A stretch of DNA of 45,254 nucleotides, taken from an uncultured Gammaproteobacteria bacterium. Lineage in GTDB: Bacteria; Pseudomonadota; Gammaproteobacteria; Arenicellales; JAANXG01. The notes under the pieces were generated by a model. That model was not told where the DNA came from and searched no databases. It worked only from the letters and a program-made list of their open reading frames with translations. Both the position numbers and the translations under genes were made by a program. Position 1 is the first letter of the stretch. Each line of letters begins with the position of its first letter. This document shows, one piece after another, positions 8,913-16,359 of this stretch. The DNA lies in the NCBI GenBank assembly GCA_947259955.1, contig CAMYOI010000019.1, positions 1 through 45,254 on the forward strand. Reading direction: 5' to 3'.

Positions 8913-10138
8913 CAAACAGGCATTTTGCCGCCCGCATTCCTCATCTTGCCGGCAAGCCGGAGACGCAGGGCGTTTAGCTTGATAAAGCCTTCCGCATCGG
9001 ACTGATTGTATGCGCCCTCGTCGTCTTCGAAAGTCACGATTTTCTCATCGAACAGGGAATCGGCGTCCGACCGTCGCCCGGTGACAATCACGTTGCCCTT
9101 GTATAAAGACAATCGGACGAAGCCGTTGACGACCCTCTGTGAAGCATCGATCATCGTCTGCATCATTTCCCGTTCGGGGCTCCACCAGTAACCGTTGTAG
9201 ATGAGCGTCGCATATCGCGGCATGAGTTCATCCTTGAGGTGTCCGACCTCCCGGTCAAGCGTTATCGACTCCAGCGCACGGTGGGCTTTCAACAGGATCG
9301 TCCCGCCCGGTGTCTCATAACAGCCGCGGTTCTTCATGCCGACGTAGCGGTTTTCGACGATATCGGCACGTCCTATACCGTGACGGCCACCAAGTGCGTT
9401 CAGTGTCTCCATGACCCCCGCCGGCGACAGTGGTTCGCCACAGACCGCCACGACATCGCCCTGTCGGAATTCGAGTTCGACTGATTCGCCCTGGTCCGGC
9501 GCATCCTGGGGAGAGACGGTGAGCTTCCACATCTCATCGTCCGGTTCATGCCAGGGATCTTCAAGGCTGCCGCCTTCATAAGATATATGCAGTGCATTGG
9601 CATCCGTTGAATACGAGGAACTGCCGTCGGCTTTTTTCTCCACCGGAATGCCATGTTGATCGGCATAGGCCACGAGCTTTTCTCGAGAGTTGAGGTCCCA
9701 CTCCCTCCAGGGGGCTATGATCTTGATTTCCGGATTCAGAGCATAAGCACCGAGTTCGAATCGCACCTGATCATTGCCTTTGCCGGTAGCGCCGTGTGAT
9801 ATGGCATCTGCACCGGTGGTCGCGGCGATTTCCACCAGACGCTTTGCAATCAGGGGACGTGCGATCGAGGTCCCCAACAGGTATTCTCCCTCGTACACGG
9901 TGTTGGCGCGGAACATTGGAAAGATGAAATTCCGGGCGAATTCCTCCCGCAGGTCTTCGATGTAAATTTCACTTATGCCAAGTTGCTGTGCCTTCAACCG
10001 GGCCGGTTCCAGTTCCTCGCCTTGACCGATGTCGGCGGTAAACGTGACGATCTCGCAGTTGTACTGTTCCTTAAGCCACTTCAGGATCACCGACGTATCG
10101 AGTCCTCCGGAATAGGCCAATACTACCTTCTTTATCAT
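8912..10138 (-). CDS. argG: Argininosuccinate synthase
   Basis: 408 residues, full length. It condenses citrulline and aspartate with ATP to argininosuccinate, the penultimate step of arginine synthesis (argH, at 35767, performs the last). The N-terminal PP-loop [15 protein letters not shown] binds ATP. Further signatures are [15 protein letters not shown] and [17 protein letters not shown]. The ATG at 10138 faces the divergent genes starting at 10268 across a 129-bp gap. The stop overlaps the ATG of the GT2 gene by one base, suggesting the two downstream glycosyltransferase-like genes are expressed from the argG promoter. Confidence 0.97.
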   Translation of the reverse strand: MIKKVVLAYSGGLDTSVILKWLKEQYNCEIVTFTADIGQGEELEPARLKAQQLGISEIYIEDLREEFARNFIFPMFRANTVYEGEYLLGTSIARPLIAKRLVEIAATTGADAISHGATGKGNDQVRFELGAYALNPEIKIIAPWREWDLNSREKLVAYADQHGIPVEKKADGSSSYSTDANALHISYEGGSLEDPWHEPDDEMWKLTVSPQDAPDQGESVELEFRQGDVVAVCGEPLSPAGVMETLNALGGRHGIGRADIVENRYVGMKNRGCYETPGGTILLKAHRALESITLDREVGHLKDELMPRYATLIYNGYWWSPEREMMQTMIDASQRVVNGFVRLSLYKGNVIVTGRRSDADSLFDEKIVTFEDDEGAYNQSDAEGFIKLNALRLRLAGKMRNAGGKMPV

Positions 10139-10176
10139 GATTGCGTCCGTGGTGGGAAAAACTCGGTATCTTCATC

Positions 10177-10188
10177 TGTTTGCAAACA
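10177..10188. promoter_or_regulatory. 12-bp perfect palindrome in argG/10268 divergent region
   Basis: TGTTTGCAAACA is a perfect palindrome 39 bp upstream of the argG start, in the divergent intergenic region. A separate small inverted repeat (TCAAG-TACTG-CTTGA) lies just beside it, and GTTTGC recurs about 25 bp away. It could be a regulator-binding site; it does not match an ArgR box that I can recognise. Short palindromes also occur by chance. Confidence 0.3.
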
Positions 10189-10267
10189 AGACTCAAGTAC
10201 TGCTTGAAATTCGTTTGCAGGTTGGCATAGTCTACCGACCAATCATAAAAGCCGCTGCGGAGCAAAC

Positions 10268-10363
10268 ATGAAAAATCCACTGGATTCGATTACCGGCACG
10301 ATCACCTCTGGTGTGGTGCTTACACTGGTGCTCTACGTATTCGTAAAAGGCTTTCTGGTTTAG
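10268..10363 (+). CDS. 31-residue single-TM small protein
   Basis: This ORF is too short for the supplied track. It starts ATG at 10268 after a GCGGAG Shine-Dalgarno 7 nt upstream and ends TAG at 10361-10363. The peptide begins MKNPLDSITGTI, then has a hydrophobic stretch (SGVVLTLVLYVFVKGFLV, about residues 14-31) that could form one membrane helix. It ends 19 nt before the urate-hydroxylase-like membrane gene and would be co-transcribed with it. It may be a small partner subunit of that membrane protein. I do not recognise a family; it is called from the RBS, codon structure and context. Confidence 0.6.
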   Translation: MKNPLDSITGTITSGVVLTLVLYVFVKGFLV

Positions 10364-10382
10364 TGCTTGTGGGAGGATCGTG

Positions 10383-10901
10383 ATGGACCCTTTGTTTCTG
10401 GCTATAGAGAGATGGCTCCATGTGCTGGCCGGGATTACCTGGCTCGGATTGCTTTACTATTTCAATTTCGTCCAGGTTCCGGGACTTGCCGGCGCAAAGG
10501 CGGACGGGACTGCCGCTGGGATCACCAAACACATCGCTCCCCGCGCGTTGTTGTGGTTCCGGTGGGCTGCGGTGGCAACCTGGTTGACAGGTGCGGCGTA
10601 TCTGATGCTCGGTCACGGCACTGGTGAGATGAACGGCGTGGCGCGGGCATTCATGCTGCAGGGCTCCGCCGCACCCATTGGGGTGGGTGCCTGGCTGGGT
10701 ACCATAATGCTGTTCAACGTATGGGCATTGATCTGGCCAAATCAGAAGAAACTGCTGGGCCTGGTCGAGGCCAGCGACGAAGATAAAGTAAAGGGTGCGC
10801 GTGTCGCCCTACTGGCATCGCGCACGAATACGATGCTTTCGATCCCAATGCTGTTTTTCATGATCACCGGTTCACCGGCACACGGCGGTGGACTCTTTTA
10901 G
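10383..10901 (+). CDS. Urate hydroxylase (PuuD)-like integral membrane protein
   Basis: About 172 residues, four or so hydrophobic helices. The N-terminal RWLHVLAGITWLGLLYYFNF, with a membrane-embedded His, resembles the urate-oxidase N-terminal membrane domain (PF06181-like). Short proteins of this type are commonly annotated 'urate hydroxylase PuuD'. It lacks the C-terminal cytochrome c region of long PuuD proteins, so enzymatic urate oxidation is doubtful; a heme-binding membrane protein is an alternative. GGGAGG at 10371-10376 is 6 nt from the ATG at 10383, which is better placed than the GTG at 10380 used by the track. A 31-residue TM peptide is encoded directly upstream. Confidence 0.6.
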   Translation: MDPLFLAIERWLHVLAGITWLGLLYYFNFVQVPGLAGAKADGTAAGITKHIAPRALLWFRWAAVATWLTGAAYLMLGHGTGEMNGVARAFMLQGSAAPIGVGAWLGTIMLFNVWALIWPNQKKLLGLVEASDEDKVKGARVALLASRTNTMLSIPMLFFMITGSPAHGGGLF

Positions 10902-10948
10902 ACCGGCGGATCGCACGACGCCTATCCGGCGCTATCTTTTTTTCCTCT

Positions 10949-12127
10949 ATGAATGAAGCCGGCACTAACCTGATGCAGACTTACCAGAGGCTGCCGCTGG
11001 CTTTTGTTCGTGGCAAAGGCGCCTGGCTATGGGATGAGAAGGGTAACGCTTATCTGGACGCCCTTAGCGGCATTGCGGTGGTAGCTCTGGGCCATGGCAA
11101 CGATGTGTTGGCGGATGCGCTCGGCGATCAGGCACGGAACCTGATCCACACTTCGAATCTCTATCGCATCCCGCTGCAAGAGGAATTGGGCCGCAAGCTG
11201 TGTGATTTGAGCGGAATGTCCAGCGCTTTTTTCTGCAATTCGGGTGCCGAGGCCAATGAAGCCGCGATAAAGATTGCGCGGCGCTACGGCCATGGCAAGA
11301 AAGTCCGGTTACCGAGCATTATGGTCACGGAGGGCAGTTTCCACGGCCGTACCATGGCGACGCTCACGGCAACCGGTAATCGCAAAGCCCATGCGGGATT
11401 CGAGCCCCTGGTAACCGGCTTCAAGAGGGTGCCTTACAACGATCTCGATGCGGTTTCTCAGTTAGCGGAAAGTGATCCGGATATCGTGGCGGTGCTGGTC
11501 GAGCCAATCCAGGGTGAAGGAGGCGTCAACATTCCGGACAAGAATTATCTTGCCGGGTTGAGAGATCACTGTGACCGGCGGGGTTGGCTTTTGATGGTCG
11601 ATGAAATTCAGACCGGCATGGGCAGGACGGGAAAATGGTTTGCGTTTCAGCATGAAGGCATTCAACCGGATGTGGTCACCGTGGCGAAAGCCCTTGGTAA
11701 TGGCGTGCCAGTAGGGGCATGTCTGGGAGCGGGCACCGCGAGCGGATTGCTTACGGCTGGCAGCCATGGTACGACTTTCGGAGGAAGTCCATTTGCATGC
11801 CGTGCCGCGCTTACCGTCGTCGGTGAAATCGAACGCAACGATCTGGTCAATCGGGCAGGCGAATTGGGAACGCGGATACTGAGGGATCTAAGTAATCGTT
11901 TGGCTTCTGATCAAAGAATTCGTTCTATCAGGGGCATGGGCCTGATGATAGCGCTTGAGTTCGATAAACCGTGCCCGGATCTTGTTTCATTGTGCCTGAA
12001 TCAGAGATTGCTGATCAACGTAACGGCGGGGAACGTTGTGCGTTTGCTGCCCCCTCTTGTCCTGGACGATGAAGAAGCGAATTTGCTGGTGGACAGGCTC
12101 GTGGCAGCCATCCGGGTGTATAGTTGA
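10949..12127 (+). CDS. argD: Acetylornithine aminotransferase
   Basis: 392 residues, class-III PLP aminotransferase that makes N-acetylornithine in arginine synthesis; it may also serve succinyl-diaminopimelate synthesis. Signatures: YLDALSGIAVVALGHGN at the N-terminus, the PLP phosphate site FCNSGAEANEAAIKIAR, the cofactor-binding DEIQTGMGRTGKWFA, and the Schiff-base Lys247 in TVAKALGNGVPVGA. There is no clear Shine-Dalgarno (T-rich upstream), but the start matches family N-termini. The third arginine gene in the window besides argG and argH, not in an operon with them. Confidence 0.95.
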   Translation: MNEAGTNLMQTYQRLPLAFVRGKGAWLWDEKGNAYLDALSGIAVVALGHGNDVLADALGDQARNLIHTSNLYRIPLQEELGRKLCDLSGMSSAFFCNSGAEANEAAIKIARRYGHGKKVRLPSIMVTEGSFHGRTMATLTATGNRKAHAGFEPLVTGFKRVPYNDLDAVSQLAESDPDIVAVLVEPIQGEGGVNIPDKNYLAGLRDHCDRRGWLLMVDEIQTGMGRTGKWFAFQHEGIQPDVVTVAKALGNGVPVGACLGAGTASGLLTAGSHGTTFGGSPFACRAALTVVGEIERNDLVNRAGELGTRILRDLSNRLASDQRIRSIRGMGLMIALEFDKPCPDLVSLCLNQRLLINVTAGNVVRLLPPLVLDDEEANLLVDRLVAAIRVYS

Positions 12128-12200
12128 AATCGCATCTGCCCGCCGTCTGACCATGGGGTACATCCTCAACGAACAAGCCGGGCTCTGAAAATTCGCCACG

Positions 12201-13241
12201 ATGAAGCTTCTGGATATCAAATCGATAGTCTGTAAGCATGATGCGCATGCCACCGTAAAGGACTTATCGTTTGAAGTAAGCCAGGGATCCCTGGCTTGTC
12301 TACTTGGCCCGAGCGGCTGCGGCAAGACCACGGTGTTGAGAGCCATCGCCGGTTTCCACCCCCTCTCCCAGGGTGAAATACGCATCCGGGGCCGCACCGT
12401 GTCGAGGCCGGGATTCGGTGTCGCACCCGAACAGCGAAAGGTTGGCATGGTTTTTCAAGACAGCGCTCTGTTCCCCCACCTGACGGTTCAGGACAACGTT
12501 GGATTTGGGCTCAAAACCCTCGACTCCGACCAGAGGAAGCAACAAGTCCGGCGTCTGCTGCAGCGGGTTGGCCTGCTGGAGATGGATAAGCGTTATCCGC
12601 ACGAGTTGTCTGGGGGGCAGCAGCAAAGAGTGGCGCTGGCGCGGGCCCTCGCACCCAAGCCCGACCTTATCCTGATGGATGAGCCGTTTTCCAATCTCGA
12701 CGTCGAAACCCGGGAACGGCTGGGTCACGAGGTCCGGGATATCTTCAAGGAGCAGGGAACGACATGCGTGCTGGTTACTCACGACCAGAATGATGCTTTT
12801 TCCCTTTGCGACTACGTCGGAGTAATGCAGGAAGGCCGGATACTGCAGTGGGACAAGCCTTATAATTTGTATCATGAACCGGCGACCCGGTTCGTCGCGG
12901 ATTTCATTGGAGACGGTGTGTTCCTTCCAGGAGAGATCGTTGAAACCGGAATCGTAGAAACGGGGATTGGCAGAATCACAGGTAAATCTACGGGCAAGGG
13001 CGCGCGTGGTGACGTCATGGATGTGTTGATCCGACCGGATGATGTCGTACCAGCAGATTCCGACGGCATTGTCGCCACTGTGATACGCAAGGTTTTCAAG
13101 GGAGCGGACGTTCTGTATACGCTGCGTACGAGCAACGGCAGCCAGGTACTGTCCTTGTTTCCCAGTGATGCGAATTTCGAACTGGGCGACGCGGTAAAGG
13201 TACGATTACAGGCCACGCATCTGGTGGCTTTTCCGCAATGA
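12201..13241 (+). CDS. FbpC/PotA-like ABC transporter ATP-binding protein (orphan)
   Basis: 346 residues. The ABC ATPase core has Walker A GPSGCGKTTVLRA, Q-loop VFQDSALFPHLTV, signature LSGGQQQRVALARA, Walker B LILMDEPFSNLD and the H-loop VTHDQ. A C-terminal TOBE-like regulatory domain (about 240-346) follows. The layout is that of ferric iron (FbpC), sulfate or polyamine importers; FbpC is the closest in feel, but the substrate is inferred only. No permease or binding protein is adjacent. Its stop overlaps the next gene's ATG (ATGA), tying it to a secreted protein of unknown function. Confidence 0.88.
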   Translation: MKLLDIKSIVCKHDAHATVKDLSFEVSQGSLACLLGPSGCGKTTVLRAIAGFHPLSQGEIRIRGRTVSRPGFGVAPEQRKVGMVFQDSALFPHLTVQDNVGFGLKTLDSDQRKQQVRRLLQRVGLLEMDKRYPHELSGGQQQRVALARALAPKPDLILMDEPFSNLDVETRERLGHEVRDIFKEQGTTCVLVTHDQNDAFSLCDYVGVMQEGRILQWDKPYNLYHEPATRFVADFIGDGVFLPGEIVETGIVETGIGRITGKSTGKGARGDVMDVLIRPDDVVPADSDGIVATVIRKVFKGADVLYTLRTSNGSQVLSLFPSDANFELGDAVKVRLQATHLVAFPQ

Positions 13242-13903
13242 GGAATGAACTCGGAATATCGATTCGATTAGCCGCCGCCATTCTCGGGGTTTTCGTCATG
13301 CTGCAAGTTGCTGCAGATGGTACGAATATGCAGAAGGCCCACAGCGCCATGGAGATAGCAAGATCGTACAAGGGTCAGGGGGACCTGCGCAAAGCCGAGC
13401 ATATGTTTCGCGTGGTAATGGAAAACTCGCCGGCAGAAAGCAATATACATCATGAAGCGAAGGATGAACTGGAGTACTACATGCCGTTGATCCGCATCCA
13501 GCGATTGTTGTGGGACGGCAAGGTGCGGGCGGTGGAGCAGGAACTTTTTGCGCTTCAGCAGGCGTTCGAAGATCAACCGTTGCGGCTCCAGGAGATCAAC
13601 CGGATACTCAATGGCCTGCAAGCCGCTGCCGCGGACAGCAAAGCACAGCCCGATTCCAAAGTCGATGAAAAACACGTTTTGCGCGAAGCTAGGATGAACC
13701 TGGATAACTACTACCGGCAAAACAATCGCTACCCAACAAGCCGTTCCACATTGGCGGATGTGTTGGATTTCGCCGCGTCGCCACTGAACGCTTTCGAGAT
13801 CGAACGCTACTCCAGCAACGGCCTCGGATACCTCCTGGTATTGCGGAAAAAGGAAGATAAAAACCAGACTATCACTCTGCAGAACACGGGACTGTTGCAG
13901 TAA
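13238..13903 (+). CDS. Secreted hypothetical protein, TPR-like plus pseudopilin-like tail
   Basis: 221 residues, not assigned to a named family. The N-terminus has a hydrophobic export signal (IRLAAAILGVFVMLQVAADG). Residues about 30-65 look like a TPR unit (EIARSYKGQGDLRKAEHMF). The middle is helical and charged. Residues about 145-210 (MNLDNYYRQNNRYPTSRSTL) resemble the globular head of type IV pilin or type II pseudopilin proteins, although there is no prepilin cleavage motif at the N-terminus. The start codon overlaps the stop of the ABC ATPase gene. Function unknown; likely periplasmic or membrane-anchored. Confidence 0.75.
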   Translation: MRNELGISIRLAAAILGVFVMLQVAADGTNMQKAHSAMEIARSYKGQGDLRKAEHMFRVVMENSPAESNIHHEAKDELEYYMPLIRIQRLLWDGKVRAVEQELFALQQAFEDQPLRLQEINRILNGLQAAAADSKAQPDSKVDEKHVLREARMNLDNYYRQNNRYPTSRSTLADVLDFAASPLNAFEIERYSSNGLGYLLVLRKKEDKNQTITLQNTGLLQ

Positions 13904-13964
13904 TCCGGCCAACCTCATTCCGTGTTCCCGCGCTGTGCCTTGATAGCGGATTTGGAGTATATTA

Positions 13965-14402
13965 TTGGCCGCAAAGGCTACTCCGAACGACGGGCTGAGA
14001 GACCGCGGGCAATTGATTCCAAACGTACAAACCATCGTGGCGGCCGCTATGCGCAGCCGACGGCGTCTGAAAGTGCACTACGACAGGCGCGTGGCTCCCC
14101 GGGTTCTGGAACCGCATTTGATATTTCTGTCCGAGGAGAAATCGCTGAACCTGCTCGCTTATCAGGTCCGCGGATACCACTCGTCCAAGCGGCAGGGACC
14201 TTTCTGGAGACCTTTCCAGCTACGCAAGATCGACCATATCTCGGTCATGGATGAACTGTTCGAACCCCGTATCGAGGCGGGATTCTTTAAGGTCGTAGCT
14301 ATGGTGAAAGGTGAAATACTGCTCAGGGTCGAGGAGGCAGGCGACTACACTTACTTCAACACAGAGATTTACGGTCCGCCGTCACCAAGGCAAGTGGATT
14401 AG
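13965..14402 (+). CDS. Stand-alone WYL-domain-like protein
   Basis: 145 residues. The core LKVHYDRRVAPRVLEPHLI, followed by SLNLLAYQVRGY and WRPFQLRKIDHISVMDE, matches the pattern of WYL domains, ligand- or nucleic-acid-sensing modules usually fused to an HTH in transcription regulators. No HTH is present here, so it is either a stand-alone sensor or a divergent relative. The start is TTG at 13965 with GGAG 8 nt upstream; an internal ATG near 14047 would lose only the N-terminal extension. It converges on rpoH. Confidence 0.65.
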   Translation: MAAKATPNDGLRDRGQLIPNVQTIVAAAMRSRRRLKVHYDRRVAPRVLEPHLIFLSEEKSLNLLAYQVRGYHSSKRQGPFWRPFQLRKIDHISVMDELFEPRIEAGFFKVVAMVKGEILLRVEEAGDYTYFNTEIYGPPSPRQVD

Positions 14403-14477
14403 CCCGCGCATTGCAGTTGTTCGCCCGGCTTACCCGCATTTCTCACCAGCATCCCGAGCGATTGCGCAGGACAGGTG

Positions 14478-14547
14478 CCGATGCACGCCGGGCTGGAGTG
14501 AGAGGCATAGCCGGTGCTATGGATCGAATGAAGCCCAAGTGCATCGG
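14478..14547. repeat. Extended 70-nt hairpin downstream of rpoH
   Basis: Outer arms CCGATGCAC (14478-14486) and GTGCATCGG (14539-14547) are perfectly complementary. Inside them GGGCT and AGCCC can pair, and the centre is CATAGC-CGGT-GCTATG (14506-14521), a perfect 6-bp stem with a 4-nt loop. Together they form a long imperfect hairpin at the 3' end of the rpoH frame, running into its last codons. It may be a REP-like element or serve as a factor-dependent 3' end; there is no T-tract. Confidence 0.45.
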
Positions 14548-15290
14548 GGCCTGGACCAGCCAGCGCCGGGATAGGCATTGCCGTCTTGACTCCGCTCGTC
14601 GAGTACGGTTATCGCCTGATGCAACCGCAAGTTCATCACTTCCTCTTCATCAGCTTTCGCGATCAGGCGTTCGGGATTGTACTGAAGATCCGGTAAATAG
14701 CTAGCCGGCGCGGTGTATTCCTCATCGGAGTCATCGCCGTCGAACGACAGGTCCAGCCCGGACATTCGCGCTTCCATTTCCCGCACGGTATCACGCGGCA
14801 CATCAAGGTTTTCGGCAATCCGCTCAATTTCATTCTCGCGAAGCCAGCCAAGACGGACCTTTGATTTGCGCAGATTGAAGAAAAGTTTCCTCTGCGCCTT
14901 GGTCGTTGCCATTTTTACGATTCGCCAGTTGCGGAGAACGTAGTCGTAGATCTCAGCCTTGATCCAGTGCACAGCAAAGGAAACCAGGCGGACACCCCGC
15001 TCCGGATCGAAGTTTTTAACGGCTTTCATCAGCCCAATGTTGCCTTCCTGTATAAGGTCGGCCAGAGGCAGTCCATAGCCGGAAAAACCTCTCGCAACAC
15101 GGACGACGTGGCGCAATTGCGACAATACCAGTTCCCGCGCGGCATCCAGATCGTTATCCTGACCATAGCGGATAGCGAGCTCACGTTCCTGATCTGCGGT
15201 CAGGACGGGCGCAGTGTTCACCGCTTGAATGTAGGACGCGAGGCCCTGACCATTCGGGATGTCAATCGGAATAGGTAAGGTTTGAGACAT
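14517..15290 (-). CDS. rpoH: RNA polymerase heat-shock sigma factor RpoH (sigma-32), C-terminus frameshifted/degenerate
   Basis: 257 residues from the ATG at 15290, which has AGGAG 7 nt upstream; the track's start at 15305 is a TTG. Regions 1.2-2.4 are intact (LADLIQEGNIGLMKAVKNFDP; FAVHWIKAEIYDYVLRNWRIVKMATTKAQRKLFFNLR, the RpoH box), as is region 3. The family continues LDERSQD-IL-RRWL and ends with a region 4.2 helix-turn-helix (GVSAERIRQLE). Here the frame runs LDERSQDGNAYPGAGW and stops about 20 residues later. A CLSRRWLV reading appears at the right place in another frame, so a frameshift lies near 14580. No region 4.2 motif is clear in any frame. As written, the protein could not recognise -35 elements. 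Gene order ftsY-ftsE-ftsX-rpoH is classical, and a CIRCE site lies upstream. Confidence 0.85.
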   Translation of the reverse strand: MSQTLPIPIDIPNGQGLASYIQAVNTAPVLTADQERELAIRYGQDNDLDAARELVLSQLRHVVRVARGFSGYGLPLADLIQEGNIGLMKAVKNFDPERGVRLVSFAVHWIKAEIYDYVLRNWRIVKMATTKAQRKLFFNLRKSKVRLGWLRENEIERIAENLDVPRDTVREMEARMSGLDLSFDGDDSDEEYTAPASYLPDLQYNPERLIAKADEEEVMNLRLHQAITVLDERSQDGNAYPGAGWSRPRCTWASFDP

Positions 15291-15321
15291 ATTGAACTCC
15301 TGCAATCGAATTGACGGTATT

Positions 15322-15348
15322 TTAGCACTCAGTAAGTTGGAGTGCTAA
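15322..15348 (-). promoter_or_regulatory. CIRCE operator (HrcA-binding site) upstream of rpoH
   Basis: TTAGCACTC (15322-15330), nine bases, then GAGTGCTAA (15340-15348): a perfect 9-9-9 match to the CIRCE consensus bound by the heat-shock repressor HrcA. It lies 32 bp upstream of the rpoH ATG and directly downstream of a plausible -10 hexamer, a position suited to repression. It indicates that rpoH transcription is under HrcA control. Confidence 0.93.
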
Positions 15349-15375
15349 TTACAGAAAAAGTTGCATAGAAATCAA
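15348..15375 (-). promoter_or_regulatory. Probable sigma-70 promoter of rpoH
   Basis: On the minus strand, TTGATT (15375-15370) is followed by a 16-bp spacer and TGTAAT (15353-15348). The -10 matches 5 of 6 consensus bases and the -35 matches 4 of 6. The CIRCE operator starts at the last base of the -10, so HrcA would cover the transcription start. The call is by eye. Confidence 0.5.
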
Positions 15376-15444
15376 TGGGATCAACCTCGAAATGAATCAG
15401 GGCTACCCCGCGGAGGGGCGATATGCGGGCCAGTTCGAAAACAT

Positions 15445-16359
15445 TTACTGAGGTTCGATACGGCGCAGGTGGCGTCCGACGGCGGTTCGCGCCGCCAGCC
15501 AGCCCAGGACGCCGCCGGCCACTAGCAGCATTGAAATCGTTCTCGGGTTTATCCCCGACATTGCAAATCCGCCGTGATAGAGCGCCAGCAATTCAGCGAT
15601 CGGACCGTCCAGGAGGCTTAAGCATACTGACACGATCATAATCGCGCACACCGCGCCCAGCACGCCTTGGATCACGCCCCCATAGAGAAACGGGCGCCGG
15701 ATGAAACCATCGGTAGCGCCGATGAGTTTCATTGTCTCGATTTCATCTCTGCGATTCAGGATGGCGAGGCGGCTGGTGTTGCTCACGATAATGATCACGG
15801 CCAATCCCAGGAGGGCCGCCAGCACGATCACGGCCCTTTGAACGAGCTTCAGAATAACATGGAGTCTCTTGACCCAAGCGAGGTCCCATTGAGCCAGGTC
15901 CACTTCCGGGCGGGTCTCGATGTCTCTTACCAGGGCTTCGATAACCGCCGGATCGCCCGCGTCGTCGCTGATATGTATGACGATCGAGGCAGGCAGCGGA
16001 TTCTCCGACAGTATGTCCAGTGCCTGCCCGAATCCCGAACGGGTTTTGAATTCTTCCAGGGCCTCGTCCGACGTTATCAGTTCTATGCTTTCTGTCTCGG
16101 GTCTTCGAGCCAGCTCCTGCTGCAGCGATAGCACATCCTGTTCCGCTACATTTTGTTTCAGAAAAACGGAAACCTGAGGGCGTCCCTGCCAGTTTCTAAT
16201 GACGCTTTTGGTGTTATCGACGAGGAGATAGAGCATGGCCGGCAAGGCCAGGGTGATACCGATGACGCAGACCGTCATCAGGGTAGAGCCGGGCGCACGC
16301 GCCAATTGGCCAAAACTGGCCAGCAGCACCTGGACATGCCTCAGCAGGTACTCTGTCAA
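15445..16359 (-). CDS. ftsX: Cell division protein FtsX (permease-like)
   Basis: 304 residues. It is the membrane partner of FtsE; in other bacteria the pair couples the divisome to peptidoglycan hydrolase activation through EnvC/AmiA-type partners. Four TM helices are visible: TM1 (LMTVCVIGITLALPAMLYLL, about 27-46), a periplasmic domain to about 165, then TM2 (IVLAALLGLAVIIIVSNT), TM3 (VIQGVLGAVCAIMIVSVC) and TM4 (SMLLVAGGVLGWLAA). It overlaps ftsE by 4 nt. rpoH lies 155 bp downstream behind its own promoter and CIRCE site. Confidence 0.95.
   Translation of the reverse strand: MTEYLLRHVQVLLASFGQLARAPGSTLMTVCVIGITLALPAMLYLLVDNTKSVIRNWQGRPQVSVFLKQNVAEQDVLSLQQELARRPETESIELITSDEALEEFKTRSGFGQALDILSENPLPASIVIHISDDAGDPAVIEALVRDIETRPEVDLAQWDLAWVKRLHVILKLVQRAVIVLAALLGLAVIIIVSNTSRLAILNRRDEIETMKLIGATDGFIRRPFLYGGVIQGVLGAVCAIMIVSVCLSLLDGPIAELLALYHGGFAMSGINPRTISMLLVAGGVLGWLAARTAVGRHLRRIEPQ

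Noticed and set aside
8912-8915. TTG start at 8915 for the GT2 gene
   Set aside because: The adjacent ATG at 8912 overlaps the argG stop as TGATG and is a better start.
10177-10188. ArgR box upstream of argG
   Set aside because: The palindrome TGTTTGCAAACA does not resemble the AT-rich ARG box pattern, so it is reported only as a palindrome.
14411-14704. Plus-strand ORFs over the 3' end of rpoH
   Set aside because: No RBS or family match; they overlap the sigma factor and the hairpin and are best read as antisense frames.
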